Shown here: positions 1-13,234 of the stretch, piece after piece
Numbering within the stretch: position 1 is the stretch's first letter
Layout: every line of letters begins with the position of its first letter
Assembly: GCA_007844125.1 (NCBI GenBank)
Contig: CM017572.1
Coordinates: 46,151,396-46,215,395, forward strand
DNA length: 64,000 nt
Source: Sinonovacula constricta
Lineage: Eukaryota; Mollusca; Bivalvia; Cardiida; Solecurtidae
Reading direction: 5' to 3'
Translations under genes and position numbers: made by a program
Notes under the pieces: model-generated
What the model was told of the DNA's origin: nothing
What the model saw: the letters and a program-made list of their open reading frames with translations, nothing else
Database searches by the model: none

Positions 1-2659
1 ATCAATTATGAGTGGACATATTTGAAATAGATAACATTTCTTACGAGGACATTTTCCTTTTTACCTTTCTTGATGTTTCTGTAAATCAATATACATTATC
101 CATCTACATATACATGTATTAAGTTAAGGAATTTTGTTTAAGCATTTATGTTCCAATTAACTGTTGATAAATACTGGTTATATTCTACAGAGGTACGGCA
201 ACTAGATTATAATACTAAACAACATGCAGCATTGATTTTCCATGATTTAAGCCTCTAGCCATAATAAATACTTTTATTAACAGCACACGTATTTAAACAG
301 AACCAATTTAATTATACCTCAAATAAAAACTGAAGTTAAAAATGACACAGAATTTTGCCGTAACATTTATTCTTGGGCAAGACGTTTGATTTATACTTTA
401 GAGTGTTTTTGATTTCCATATGCGCAGTGATTTCCGACTTTCTAACAATAAGTAATGGCCTCTCAATTTAGGCGAGCTCTTATGGAAAAGAAATGCAAAT
501 GAAAACATTGATATGGTTAAGTGTGTTGGCGTTACACTTTTATTGGCCTAATACAGTAGGAGAAAGTAAATCTTTATTGATCTGAGTCGACTTAATGTGA
601 CGCCTTTGCTTTTGTGGACCACTTCTCAGAAATGTTCATGTCATTTTCACGCCAGGATGCGAGCTTTGAAAACCATTTCTTGGTCTGGGAGAACATTTTC
701 ATTGTGATGAGGAGCACTTATTGCTATTAACGACTTGTTAATACATACGTACTTTATATGCCTACACCCCATGTAAAAGAAAATCCTTGTGTTTTTCTTA
801 CTTTGACTTAAATGGAAAATAAACGATAGTTTTGATTTTGACATTTTTGATTTTTTAGTTATGTATGAACGTATATTCAGAATATTGACTATCTTTTCGT
901 TTTCGCTTTTACAACGGAGTTACACGTATCGTAAAGTACACACACGTACCATTTGATAAGGTAACTTAAATATAAGCTTATTTTTCAGGTCGTGGGGTAT
1001 TATTTAGTTTTGCCACATTCGGAGTACTGCTGGATCGATTATCCTTCAATTTTAAATTCTAGCTCATCCAGATACCTCGATACATTGTTAATGGGCTAAT
1101 GAACTGACGTTACAGTTCGATCACAGCTTATTCAGCCGTTGATTATGCTAATACAGGAAAGCGAATCTTTTATTATGGATTAAACTATACTGTAAAGTTG
1201 TAATCTTCCTTTTATGTGGGAACAATCATGAAAATGTGTTCGGATTGTAAAAAATTCCTGAAAATAATGGGATTATTTTAAAACACATGTTAAAGGTGTG
1301 TTTAATTTGTTCATATTTGTCGAGCTGTCTTGCTAGTGGAACAAGACAAGAAAATATAGTGTCTGTTACACTCAGTTACTAGAACATTTGTGAACAAAGA
1401 TGCGATGAATGATAGCTGCTATTAAGTACAGGGGCATAAACGACACAATGCGGCGACTAAAAGCGCTGATCATGATTATAGTACTCTAATGCCAAATTAA
1501 CAACCACGTTCCCCAGAACTTAAAAAGATTACTTATCAGAAATTGTTATGATTCAGACACAATGAAATGTTATTGTCTTCTTAACAAACCATGTACAAAC
1601 TATTTATTTACATTTTTATTACCTGTAATCATTTCCAGATAATTGACTGTTTATGAGAAAATTGAAGAAAATGTACAGCGAAGTCCAAATAGTATACTTA
1701 ATTACTTGGAAATATACTGAATAATAATTTATATGTATACAAAATTTTTGTAAAATCAAATATGACTAATGACACAGGGAAACTTTAGTGAGAGTATATT
1801 TGAGTTAATGAAAAAGGACGTCTTTCTAGTAACTGCGATTGTGTATAGACCGTATATTCGTTTATCTTGCTGGCAACATACATGTACGATTTTAAATACA
1901 CTATAAATCAATTTATCCATTTAACCTCTAAATAATAAACAATGTTATTAAGTAATGGACCTTTAAACGAAATACTGTCAGTTTCTTAGTATCTTTACAA
2001 TTCTACGATCTTCTGAGATGTTGTATCATAAATAAATTCATTCCAGTAAGTGTGGTTTAGGCAAGATCAATTCACCGAAATTATTTGAATATCACAATAT
2101 GAAAAAGATTAATGCGACATTAGAAATATTTCGATTTTGTTAGCAAAATAAAATGATTTGACTAAGTTGCGGCTTCCGCATTTTATAGACAAACTTTAAA
2201 AGATTACAACTTTTATAAATGTTTTCATTGCAAAAAATATATACAGGTATTCTATATGTAAAAAAGTTTTATGTTTATTTCATTTACAGTCAAAGCTTTC
2301 TTGTGTAATCTGGCCGATGAAACATAGGTTTGGTCAGAATAAAATATTGTGAAGGCCGTATCTTTGCATATTTTCGTTCCAGATATTTTTCTGTTAACAT
2401 GAATGCATCTGTAAAACAAAGATTGAATCAAATATCCATATTATCCGAATATTTACATCAGAGCAAATAAACCGTACGGGACTAATTCTTGAAGTCAATA
2501 AAATAGACTTACATGGACAGCATGTTTCATAAATACGTCAGTCGGACTGTCGACTCTTTTTTACCACAATAACTTGATAAAAGTTATCTACACCAGTCTG
2601 TGTAACATTATTTCCTTTTATTAGTGACAATGACTGAACGAACTGGTTGTGACTAATTA

Positions 2660-2720
2660 CAGATAGCTGCAGCGTCCGCCATCTCTTCCTCCGTCGTAAC
2701 TTCAAGTTGGTTTGTCCCTT
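2660..2720 (-). promoter_or_regulatory. ATGGCGGAC context (YY1-like / possible start codon), weak
   Basis: On the minus strand the sequence GAAGAGATGGCGGACGCTGC is locally GC-rich. ATGGCGG is the core shared by YY1-bound promoter sites and by many animal first exons. The ATG at 2682-2680 opens only nine codons (M-A-D-A-A-A-I-C-N) before a stop, unless a donor within the CTGTAAT that follows is used. No other promoter element is visible. It may be chance. Confidence 0.12.
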
Positions 2721-5466
2721 ATCGCTTCTTATTACAAATGGATGGCAAGATCCCGATATGGTCCGATCGAGATGGATGTTGGCCCTGATTTAGTTAACAA
2801 ACGTTTCCCTTTGTCTGGCTAGACTTAATGGGATGTTCTATATTCTTCCTGCAGACTCGATACAAGCGCTGATCTGCAACCAATTCCGTGACAAAAGAAC
2901 CTCCATTTTATGCAATGCCACAAAACAACGCTATTCAGATATGGTAGCTCTGGATTTTTTTCATGACACAATCTACTCTGATAAATTCCTGCGTCTACTG
3001 TATATCTGTCTATCATACAAATCAAATCATATGCTGAGTGTTTGTTAAGACATTAAAAGCCTCTTTGGAGATCCTACCTGCAAAATGATAAAATTGCAAT
3101 CGCCCCGGGAGCTTGTGGTTGGGGCAGAGGTCATAAAAGGAACATAATACGGTAATATAAATATTACATTAAGTAAAATGTGGCAAAGCATTACACTCAG
3201 GTATGAATTAAAAGCGTTTCATAGCGGAAAGAAAAGGCATCAGTTGAAAACAAAACAGGTCAAGCGATGAAATATATTTAGCAACGACGACATAAAATAA
3301 AGGCGAAGTGATGTCATTTTCAACGGTAAGTTCCTGTCTTATTTGGGTCGTTAAAATAGTATATTGAGATCTAGTATTAAGAATGGCAGACCGTTTATGG
3401 TTCATTAACTAAAAACTATGAAAAACGAAGTCCTGATTAGTGCGAACATCAACCCCGCGTTTATCAATGGGTATGCATAGCTTTTTAGAATGACTTTCCT
3501 TTATGGTCATTAAGAATTGCTTTAGAAACATTATGCCTATTTGGGCTCAATCTTGTTCCATATATGTCTATTTCTAGCTGTTAACAAATTCTGCTAGACG
3601 CACTCATTAAACTTTGATTACGGCGATCGCAGTGTTGACTGACGATATCCTACCATTTCAAACGACTTTAATTTGCGTAATAAAGCTTGGTCCCCATAGA
3701 GCTCCTACTTAACAATCGTAAGCGGAACAGAATACATGTTTCCTCTGCTAGATAAGCACTAATTGCGTTCTGGTAGTTATCAAAGAATGGCAACGCTCCT
3801 GTAAATATGATGCACTTACTTAATTTTAGTATATATGTAGATGTTAGCTTTGAAGTGGTTACACGCGTTTTAAATAGGTAATTATTTAAGTTTATGTTCT
3901 TGAAATTAACCTTGCGATCAAATACACCGATAATGTTTATTTGTAAACTTCTACCGTAAATAATTATCTTTTAGTTGTATGTTATATGCATGTCATGAAA
4001 CATAATTGATACAATACGTCAAGAATCGTCTAATATAATTCCTAATGTAAGTGAATACATTTGTCTTGTGTGACTTCTTTAACTATTTGTATATGTTGCA
4101 ATGCTTATAGGACTTTGTCAAATTTTCTTTATATCAAATATTAATTTGAAAGACAGACTGTTAGTTGTTGTTATTTTTTATACAAATTGTCCACTAATCC
4201 ATTACATTTTTTATTATTGTATACGTACATAAAAGTACATAATTTCTTAAGATGCATATCATACCACCCCCGCCGGATCTATCCCTTTCCCTGCCACCAA
4301 TCCTGCTAAATGCAATCTTACACATCTATTGGAGATAAGCAACTCACGATAAGCCAGCTCCTGTTTATTGCAGTAGAATCTGTCTAGAAATATGTCTTGT
4401 GATCTTGTACACAGTTTTCTCGATCAATTGACTTAAATTGAGTATTGCTTTGTTATAAATGGAGGCATAATTAGACAACTATTCGTTCAATAGTCAATTA
4501 AAGTAAGTCCGTAAATTAGGCTCACGTTGTTACAACCGCCTGTCAATCATCATACAATATCATATTACAGTTCGGATCTAATATCTCAATATCCATACAA
4601 GGATCACATGTGTGATACTTAATCGAACATTGCTGTTTTAGATGTTGTAATACAAGAAATAACTGCTTCCAAGCTGGCTATTAAGGGGGTCAGTAGTCGG
4701 GTGTTCGATTGGCTGATTATATCAATCGACAGTAACTGGACGGTCAATTTGTGCTTAAGTACATACTACCCAGCAAATCCTCTTCTGTCATTCGTGTATT
4801 TTCGTGTTTTTTTTCGAGTATTTGTAATAAGTTACTTTTCTTCCAAGAATCGCGTCAGTTTTATGTCTTTTTATAGTTACTAAAGACGCCTTAAGTATTT
4901 TGCCGCAGTAGGGTAATTACCAATGCCTTTTTTCATCCGGCGAGCTAAACCTTCACATCTTCTTTAGTAGTCAAGGTCTTCCAAGCGAACGACCTCTTAA
5001 ATAATCCTTTCCTGAGTAATCACTTCTCTCTCAATCGATCTCTTGCCTCTGCTGACCTCCACCAACCATTTTATTGACATTTTGTCGCATTATCCTGTTG
5101 ATTAATAGCGAAATGATCATGTTACTACTTAATTTCTCATTTTAGTTATAACTACTGTCAGATTCAATCGTTCTACTTACTAGCGGAAGGTCGACAATTA
5201 CCAGAATATGTCACTACTGTCTGATGATGTCTTAGCAGTGACGCACTGCCTTCTTTTTTCAGATATATGCATACAAAATATACGGCAACGATAAAACGGG
5301 CGACTAACTGATGTGTTTGTGGTCGATTTAACAACCATGATTAATTTTTGCATGATTACACCTATGTAGTAAGACTTAATTCTAATAAATATATACTTGC
5401 AATTCCTTCATTCAGCGATTAAGGTAGGAAGTAAGTAATGTAGTTTATAACTAGTTAAATAACAAA

Positions 5467-5474
5467 TGACGTCA
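5467..5474. promoter_or_regulatory. full CRE palindrome TGACGTCA
   Basis: This is a perfect eight-base ATF/CREB-type palindrome in AT-rich DNA. No gene start is visible nearby, so functional use is not supported by the sequence. Confidence 0.15.
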
Positions 5475-6180
5475 TATATCGCTTCGTGGCATCCTGACTT
5501 GCCAAGGATGCTTGCAGGAGCGTGTACTTGGCCTAAAGCTGTGATTTAGCTTCAAAATGACGTTTTCGCTCTGCATGCTATGATGATATGCGTTTTAATC
5601 TATGTCTTTGAAACGATATCAGAAACAAATGTGTCATTTTTTGAAGAAATCTAGCTTTTCGGTATTTATGGGTGCGTTTACATTCTGCAATCATCCAATT
5701 GTTGCTATAATTGCTGCAAAAATCATCATTTTTTACGACCTTGACACGGATGCATACATGTAGTACAAAAGGTGTGAAAATTACCTGGATACCGTAATCC
5801 CATACAAATCTCTCACCCCCTCCTCAGTCTTTATCGCATACAACGAACGTGCGCATGTTCAATGCCAGAGTTGATATCTAATCAATTAATTTTAGCGAAA
5901 TTTCGTGAACTATCAAGACACAACTTAAAACCGGTGTAAGTATTTATTTTGTTAAGTGTATATTAAAATCCTTTTTGGAAGAACGTTTATGTGACTTTAA
6001 TGGAAAAAAATCAATTACCTTATAAGGTGTTTTAATAAAGAAGGCGAGGGCTTATCAATGATAGAGAAAAAACAATTTTAACTTTGGAGAGGAAGATTTA
6101 ACATTTATAAAATAGCTTTTTTGTTGCAGCTGTGCGTGCTATTTCAGTTTAGTAACCATTTAGAGTCAACACATTCATTG

Positions 6181-6345
6181 GTGTGAACTTCAGAAGTGTT
6201 ATTGCTCTATGCGTGCTTCTTTCGTCATTTTGTAGTTTATTACTCTATAGGGTAATTCAGCATACTATTTGATAAAACCTCTCATCTCTCTGTAGACTAC
6301 TAGACAGTCAGTACAGTCACGCGAGACCCTTGAGGAGCGTGAACA
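6181..6345. repeat. segment D, copy 1
   Basis: This copy shares GTGAACTTC-GAAG, TTATTGCTC-ATGCGTG, TTTGTAGTTTATT and ATTTGATAA-ATCTCACATCTC with 13.06 kb, in the same order with small gaps. The indels are not multiples of three, so conserved coding is unlikely. It is the first clearly recognised member of the eroded array that spans about 6-30 kb. Confidence 0.5.
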
Positions 6346-6619
6346 GTACAATGTCACAGAAGCTTAATCAGTTAGATCCAAACATCTGGATGACCAACGA
6401 CAAGCCTCTGCGTAAATCATTTGGATTTTTTTAAAGTTTTAGAATCATTTTGTTAACATTTTTCAAATTAACACTATTGCAGAAAAGCCTATTAAACAAC
6501 ACCATCCTATTGAAGCAGTTTTCGACATGTGGTAGAATATTTTGATTGTACAGTCTGATTTTGACCCATATGCTGAGATGTAAAATGCAATACACGTGAA
6601 CAAAAGACAGTTCAGATAA

Positions 6620-6905
6620 TGGAAGAAAAAATAGAACCTCATCCCATCATGGAGATTGTTGTAAGATCAGTCGAAGCAATCAAATAACAACCATTCGTTT
6701 TTTCGTTGAAACCATTCCTTATTAAATGTCCATTCACTGCATCGACTATAATGATATTGTGGGCGCATTTCAAACACGCTCAGCATCAGCATCAGAAAGG
6801 ACGGAAGGCCATTTTATTAACCTATACAAAAATTGATAGAGACCTCAGAAAAATCTGAAAGAGGCATTTTCTAGTAATTACTAACTAAACCAGTCTTGTC
6901 TGTGT
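6620..6905. repeat. segment A, copy 1
   Basis: It aligns by eye with 20.3-20.6 kb and 27.18-27.42 kb. Shared landmarks in order are GTCGAAGCAATC, GAAACCATT-CTTATT-AATGTCC, GGGC-CATTTCAA-CAC, AGGCCATTT and GAGACCTCAGAAAA. Frame-breaking gaps between copies argue against a shared exon. Confidence 0.5.
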
Positions 6906-8165
6906 TCAGAAACCGAGCTAATAATTATTGCGGGCTGGATAGTAATTACTGCAATGAGCCAAGTGATCTTTTAAATAAGAGATGCTGATTGTTATGGGTC
7001 AACATCTTGTATGTTGTGTAAACAGAAGAATGTAGAAAAAGTACGAAATCGGTATCATGTAACTAACCTTAAATAAATTATAAGTTCATTTAGATAAAGT
7101 TTTCTTGACGTATGTCCCTTCATTTTCGGTTTGCTTCCTTAAGCTACAAGTGATTACTTATTTATTTGTAATTTCATCTCAAATAACCATTACAATTATA
7201 AACTTATCAACGTACAAACGGCAGCAAACCAATTATTATACTCTTACAAGTGCGATTGACCGACTTTAGAATAACGTGGTTACAAAGTTATTAAATGTAG
7301 AAGTTCATTACAATAATATTTCGATATGTTGCAGTATTTTGAAGCTTAATACTTGAAATACTTGACTGAAATCTTAATTAACGTCATACTATTGGGATCA
7401 ATTTATTAAACTATTTAAAATAACATTCATTTGAAAAAGTTCAAACCAAAATAATCGAATATAAAGGCATCATCAGTTGCTAAGCTGTAATCAATAACAC
7501 CCATAATAGCTTTCATTTTAAGTGCACGTTAAAAGCGTATACAAAAAATCTGATAACCGTTTAAAGAAAATATCGTGTACAAAGTCTAACATTTTGCAAC
7601 TAAAGGTTTTATTTTAAACAAATGCAATATTACATATAACCGCGCACTAGAAATATCAAATTTGATTTTACCAAAATGTACTTAGTAGATTAAAATATTT
7701 TCATTTTAACTTGGCCTTCAACAAAGTTTTTTAAAGTACATGAATTAAAACTTTAAACCCAGGCATAACTGCGACGTCAATGCCCGGGTGAGTGAAGTAG
7801 TTCTCCTGACTGTGTCAATGTAATAGCAATGCTTAATCGGTTTTGTGCCAATGAACCATAGCTAGGTCTAAAGAATTTATATAGAGCACACAGCTTAAGG
7901 TAAAACATTGTAGCTTTATGAGCTTATAAATGTACTTTCTTAAAGGTTGTAGACAAACAACAGTAAACAGTATTACTTGTACTGGTTTAAACGAAACTAG
8001 AACAAAATATTTGTTTCGTTGCTTTCAATCTAATCCAGCAAAATGTAAAACGGTGTACTCAGATTCAGCAGGTTAATTATTGACAAAAGGGAAAAAAGAT
8101 GAGCAATTTAACATGGAAAAGCATTAAACAGCTGCTGCAAACAAGATTGTCAACATGATAATTCT
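6906..8165. other. spacer between segments A and B
   Basis: The spacer is AT-rich. I see no gene, array or inverted repeat in it. The equivalent interval near 27.4-28.5 kb has a similar length but no alignment I could hold by eye. Confidence 0.45.
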
Positions 8166-8169
8166 TATT

Positions 8170-8560
8170 CAACGTTTTTTTCCATATGTAGGCTACATTT
8201 TCAATTTCGGCGTCCACGTGTACATGAACTTTCTCATAAGTGTACAAATGCTGGTGAAATTAGAATGATTACTACAGAGACTTCAATTGACTTTTTACTG
8301 TGACGCTGAACAGCACGCACTCTATTTCAGACTCACGCGATTTCTGGCAAACAGACTGACACATCCATTCAGTCATATAACTGCTCCTTTCGTTAATTAC
8401 TTCCGTCCCGGTGCTTATTAGCAACGCAGCAAATATTTGTTTATAACTGAGATCTGTTTCGAAAGCAAATGACTTTGAAAGCTATGGAGATCTCTGATGA
8501 GAGTTTTTAAAGAACGAACGCTTACCTGGTTACGAACGTCTCTATTGACTATTGATTATT
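8170..8560. repeat. segment B, copy 1
   Basis: Landmarks shared with 16.3 kb and 28.5 kb are CAGAGACTTCAATTGACTTT, a spaced CACGCAC-ATTTCA-ACTCACGCAAT block, and about 170-200 bp later GTCTCTATTGA-TATTGATTATTGA. The order and spacing match in all three copies. Confidence 0.5.
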
Positions 8561-9474
8561 GATGGCTATTTACCTAATAACCACTCATTGCTTCATTGAT
8601 CTCATGGCCTAAGAAACCTCACCGCCAAGTCAAGATAACTCCTCGAATCTAAACATACATTAATCTTTATCATAATTTCACCAGCTAGCATGACCCCTTT
8701 CTAATCAGTAGTAATCATACAAAAATTAGGTGTTAGAAAAACAAACAGTTTAGGTCAAATGGCAAGTATATGTATATACATTTCTGAATTACCTCGCTAT
8801 GTGTTCTGCTATAAGACCTTTCGAAAGTTATCTAACACCTGACGTAAATGGACTTAATAATTTCAAAAGGCTTTTTTGGCGTATTCATTTGAGGTAACTA
8901 ATGTTAATTTAAATGTCATCAAAAGTTAAGTATGTTTTGTTAAATCGCTTCATCTAAAATAACATTACACACATGTAGATATAAGGACTGTCAAGAATTT
9001 TTTTGAGGAAGTACATAGACAATACATGCTCGGCCTGCTATATTAACATTTGATTATGCTCCATACAGAAGTCCGATTCGTAAATCGCTGTCCTGGTATT
9101 AAAGCATTAAAATCCAGTTATTATAAAAAAGCAAAACACAAAGTTAAAACAATATATTAACAATTTTTTATCTTATTATTATTTCATGTACAAAATATAT
9201 AATGGTTTTCTAAAAGCGAATTTTTGATTTTTTTTTCTGTTACACTGACCTATAATCACTGCCAACCTGCAAATCTTTCTAGGAGAACGACCTCTATTTA
9301 GGGTTTAGTCCGCCGGGATAGCTGTTAGATCTTTGTCTTCAGATCTTAAGATCAAAGAACTGTTTCCTACTGATATTAAAGTTCGAATATTTTCAAAATG
9401 GAATATGTCAATCGTTTCAGTCTTTTGATATTAAAACTATAGTTACGTTGGTCTGTCTGGCATACTGTCAGAAG

Positions 9475-9780
9475 GAGCAGAGATGGTGGCAGGTAGTTAC
9501 CGGATGGGTTTACTAAATCTGGATTGATCACTGTCACTGTAACAGCCGGCTGGCATCCCACCCAAGACAGCATGTACTTATGTTTCAGCCTCGATGTGTT
9601 GTCGATATTCTGTCCTCTCACTAGCCACCCAATCCTGCCAGCTCTCTTTGCGATTTCGTTACGTGTCAATCAGCTGTCAGTCGCCTTTATCCTTCTCTCT
9701 CGACAAAATCAAAGCCGCTGTTGCAGTGGCCTCCCTTATCTGTTATTATTCTTGAAATAAACGTCCATTACACTACCACA
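9475..9780. repeat. segment C, copy 1
   Basis: This segment is less AT-rich than its surroundings. Shared with 29.33-29.64 kb are GCAGGTA-TTAC-GGAT, CTAAATCTGGAT-GATCA, CACTGTAAC-GCCGGCTGGCA and TATGTTTCAG-CT-GAT-TGTTGTCGATATTC. Shared with 17.2 kb are CTAGCC-ACCAAT-CTGCCAGCTC, CAGTTGCCTTTATCC and GCAGTGGCC-TCCTT. Open frames of 78 and 97 codons occur on the two strands, but they are interrupted by stops and frameshifts in the other copies, so I do not call them genes. Confidence 0.5.
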
Positions 9781-9789
9781 CTTGCGACT

Positions 9790-11040
9790 TTTTCATGGAA
9801 TATGAAATAATTTCAAATCTGTATGCTATTTGAGATAAACCTGGTTATTTCTTGCACCTTTGACCCACAATATCTAATTTCTTAAATTTCCATAATATGG
9901 ATGTAGATATTAATGTTAAAATGTATCTTTTATAAATGTGTGATAAAAAGCGAACGGAAGATGCCGTAATCAAAATTCTATCTACTGCTGAGGTCGTGAT
10001 GACCTACACTTTTTATCGTCTATACTGTTTTAACTATATTTTCTCTTACGATATCGTAAGATGTTGGTATAGATCGCTTCAGCACAAAATTGTCACCATT
10101 CCTTTGAATATAAACTGTGTATTTTAATTCAATCTTACGACCACGTTGTTCTGAAAAATGGGTTTTACAGCCTACGCAAAGAAGCCTGAGTAAAATTTAC
10201 TTACCTGAAGACTTTAAAGTCATATGGAAAATTTAAATTTAAGCGCTTTTATCTGATTAAAGACATTTCCTTAAGATCTCACACCACATTTTTTAACTTT
10301 CTGTTCCTATTTTCAGAAAGTAGAATGCCAACAGATTAAAGACACGTTATAGAGTTTGTGTGTTTCCCTAAAATTAACTAATAAAAGTAAAGATCTTGCA
10401 ATTTTTAAAATAAATTGGGCCGTAGGTTTCAACAATAAACCATATTTATGAACTGCTAATTTTCAGAAATATTTATTGAAATGCATTCTTTCTTGTATCT
10501 GTTTACCTCTCCAATTCGTACGGAGTTGTAACTGTCCATCTGTTATATTTGCAGTTTGTAAAATGGCGATATGCTGATGTTTGGATATTTGTAAAGTTAC
10601 TAAGAGCCCATTTCTACTGCGATGTTAAGCACCAGTAAATCAGTCTAATAATGTTTAATTACCTTGCATTTTGAAGCGATGTTAATTGATTATTACAATT
10701 TAGATAATAAGAAATAAAATTGGTCTAAGAGTCAGTATATCAACTGTCGCGTGAGTGATTCGTATAATCAGATAATATTCTTGTAAAGGAACCATTTTGA
10801 TGTTTGCAAGCGAAATTGTTGTCTTGACAGTAAAGGAGTCATGTTGAAAATAAGTCTGGTGTAATGAAATCTTTACATCTGACTGGCATGTGAATTTCTT
10901 TTTCATGTGCCTTTTTCAAATAAGGATACATGCTGCAATGTCAGACCTTGTCATGTTTTTTTATAAATTGGTAACACAGAGTGTGACAATTACAAGTGTG
11001 TAATATTACATACTGTTTTGTTAAAATGTAGATCCTAAAG
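9790..11040. other. AT-rich spacer
   Basis: No gene or repeat is recognised here. The short open frames (60-70 codons) have no recognisable motif. Confidence 0.5.
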
Positions 11041-11068
11041 CACCGGGTAGGTGCCAAATGTACTGGTA

Positions 11069-11087
11069 TGACGTCATACAGGAAGTG
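11069..11087 (+). promoter_or_regulatory. adjacent CRE and ETS-like motifs
   Basis: TGACGTCA at 11069-11076 is followed one base later by ACAGGAAGTG (11078-11087), a good ETS-family core. Close CRE/ETS pairs occur in animal promoters. No first exon is apparent downstream within the next few hundred bases. Confidence 0.2.
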
Positions 11088-11309
11088 ACAACAATACGAA
11101 GACATAAAAAGTTCTCAAGCTCTTATGGTTATTGCAATATGTGTTAAAAGTATAGCGGTATACAATGGTAAACAAATTAAACAAACGTGAATCTGTATGG
11201 CTGTACAGAAAATAATAACTGTATTTTGGTGCTCGGAATCAAGAAATGAAAAATAAACAACATGTCGTGTTCGAATGCCATTGTGTCTTACAAGACAATG
11301 AGCAGTACA

Positions 11310-11440
11310 AATAAAACGACAACAACATTAACAACAAAAACAAACCAATAAAACAAAAACACCCCCCCCCCCCCAAAAAAAAAACACAAAAAAACAACAA
11401 CAACAAAACAAACAAAACAACAACAACAAAAAAAACCCAA
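11310..11440. repeat. (CAA)n-rich low-complexity tract with C13 run
   Basis: The tract consists of CAA/CAAA repeats with an uninterrupted run of 13 C at 11362-11374, followed directly by 10 A. The 68-codon minus-strand frame rich in F, V and C is a product of this composition. Similar CAA-rich tracts lie near 20.04, 32.3, 47.54 and 49.28 kb. Confidence 0.8.
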
Positions 11441-11689
11441 CATCAGCAACATGCAAATTTTCAAAAGCACACACGCATTTAATTTTTTCCGCATTTTAAT
11501 TCATTAAGATGAGTTGTTTGTTTTTGCCTGAGGACACATTAACATTCAACCAAACAGAACAGTTTTGCAGGAGATGTAATGTTGTTTAGAAATCAAGAAA
11601 TAATACTGCATTTAGAGCAATACAAATACAACTTATCGTGCCCATTAGAGTGTGTATTCAATGGATTGCAAAATAACCTAATAAGATAA

Positions 11690-11900
11690 TATGAGCATTG
11701 CAGCATATATTATAATTCGAAATGGCACAGGATAAAGGCATTCATTTCTTAAATTAAAAAGTTACAACACAACTGTGACAAGACCTTTCATAAAATACAA
11801 CAAGTCCAACAGTTACCGCAATGGAACGGTCAGTCGGCAAAAAAGGTCAATCGTGATGCTTAACCCGATTTTACATAGCGCTTACTTCGCAATTCATGTC
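11690..11900 (+). repeat. dispersed repeat F, copy 1 (unoccupied site)
   Basis: It contains the F core AACAGTTACCGC-ATGGAACGGTCAGTCGGCAA followed by a TGCTTAACCCGATTTTACA block. Upstream, TTCGAAATGGCACAGGATAAAGG matches both sides of the LINE insertion at 36.88/37.80 kb without the LINE. It is therefore an empty-site relative of F copy 3. Confidence 0.6.
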
Positions 11901-12489
11901 ATTGGGTTTATCAAATGCTGGCAGTAAAAAGGAAATCTTATTCTTTTGAAACAAAAACTATACAAATGATAAAGTACTCTAAGATGCAAGTTATGACTTC
12001 ATTAAAAAGTGACGTAATTATAAATAATGTTCACATTGTGTTTGGGTGGGGGATAAGTATAGTTTTATCTATTGGGGCAACTACACCTAATTTTTGCCTG
12101 AAGACATTTAATGTTTCAATCAAGGACAAAGACATGAATTAGAAAATAACTACGCAGACCTGCATATATTTTAAGAGTATAATGTATTATCGATGCGGAC
12201 TAAAGCGCAGTCAGACAAATAGGTCAAAACCACATGCTAGAATTAAGACAAAGCAGCTGGACAAAAAGGCCCGAGATAATATCTTTCAAAAATAATTTAC
12301 TTGCATGCTATATGCGCTAAGACATACATAGATCGTTGAGTTTTCTTTATCAAAAAAGATAAATGAAAATAATAATAAAATAAAATAAAATAAGACAATG
12401 AAAAGACATCAACTAGTAGAAGAAAATCAAATTCTGAAATAGCGAAATAATTTATTTTCAAAAATTGTTTTGTTAAGACAGCTCTGATA

Positions 12490-12830
12490 TAAACGTCTAG
12501 TCTATAAATCCTCATTAGCTCACAGTCACCCTCTCAATTCATGCTTTTGACAAAAATACACATTTCTAATTTATAAGTAAGCGAGACGACTGATGCAAGA
12601 CTGAGATTGACCCAGTTTACTCTGAACACACAGCTGTACGTGAAACATTGCATTTATAGATTTAAGTATCATCCTCGCTCAATTTACTTAGACTTGAATT
12701 AAAACCAAAATATGGTAAAGATTGTCTTTAAAGGTTTCCGCTCATTGTCTAGACTCCCGTGCATCTACGTGACGGACGGATCTTGAGGAATAAATCAAAC
12801 ATTCTGTAACAATTTTTTATACACGTTTCA
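12490..12830. repeat. segment E, copy 1
   Basis: It shares GATGCAAGACTGAGATTGACCCAGT and the approach to segment D with 18.94-19.25 kb (ATGCAAGACTGATATTGGCCCAGT). It lies directly upstream of segment D in both places. Confidence 0.45.
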
Positions 12831-13029
12831 TGTACTTATATAGAAAGCCAAACAAAATGTAAACTTGAATGTTTCTTTGTTACTTGTTTACTTTGTAATT
12901 AACTTAAGCGACATGGAGAACCAAGTATTCGTACCGAAGTAGAGTAATCATTTTCGTATTTAGAAAAGGGAAATTGACATTAATTATACAGGCTTTATTG
13001 CTTCGACCGCGCGTGTTATTGTTGTACTG

Positions 13030-13225
13030 TTAACGTTTAGAGGCAGCTGATACGTTCCTGTGAACTTCTGAAAAAAAGGTTTATTGCTCGATGCGTGTCT
13101 GTATTGTATTTTTGTAGTTTATTGTCATCTGGGGAAATTTATCGCGATATTTGATAAGATCTCACATCTCCTACTTACAATGGGGATTAGGAATAGTCAA
13201 CGGAGTCACGAGATTCTCTTCTGCA
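13030..13225. repeat. segment D, copy 2
   Basis: Matches 6.18 kb and 19.25 kb. Together with E it forms an E-D block also present at 18.94-19.44 kb, beginning TACTGTTAACG and running through CTGTGAACTTCTG. A 98-codon open frame overlaps it but is not conserved in the other copies. Confidence 0.5.
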
Positions 13226-13234
13226 AGTGCTTTG

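Larger units (their letters stand above)
1..6160. other. AT-rich stretch without recognisable gene
   Basis: I see no convincing exon, repeat array or RNA gene here. The open frames are 60-70 codons, lack recognisable motifs and overlap each other on both strands, as expected by chance. Two short sites are listed separately: a minus-strand ATGGCGGAC context at 2.68 kb and a full CRE palindrome at 5467. A 6-bp inverted pair (GCATCC at 5489, GGATGC at 5506) is too short to call a structure. Confidence 0.6.

Noticed and set aside
5489..5511. Hairpin GCATCC...GGATGC
   Set aside because: A 6-bp stem is expected often by chance, and there is no terminator or RNA-gene context.
9376..9760. 97- and 78-codon frames on opposite strands in segment C
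   Set aside because: Stops and frameshifts occur in both frames in the copies at 17.1 and 29.4 kb, so neither frame is conserved.
11288..11494. 68-codon minus frame rich in Phe, Val and Cys resembling a membrane segment
   Set aside because: It is composed of CAA/CCC/AAA low-complexity DNA.
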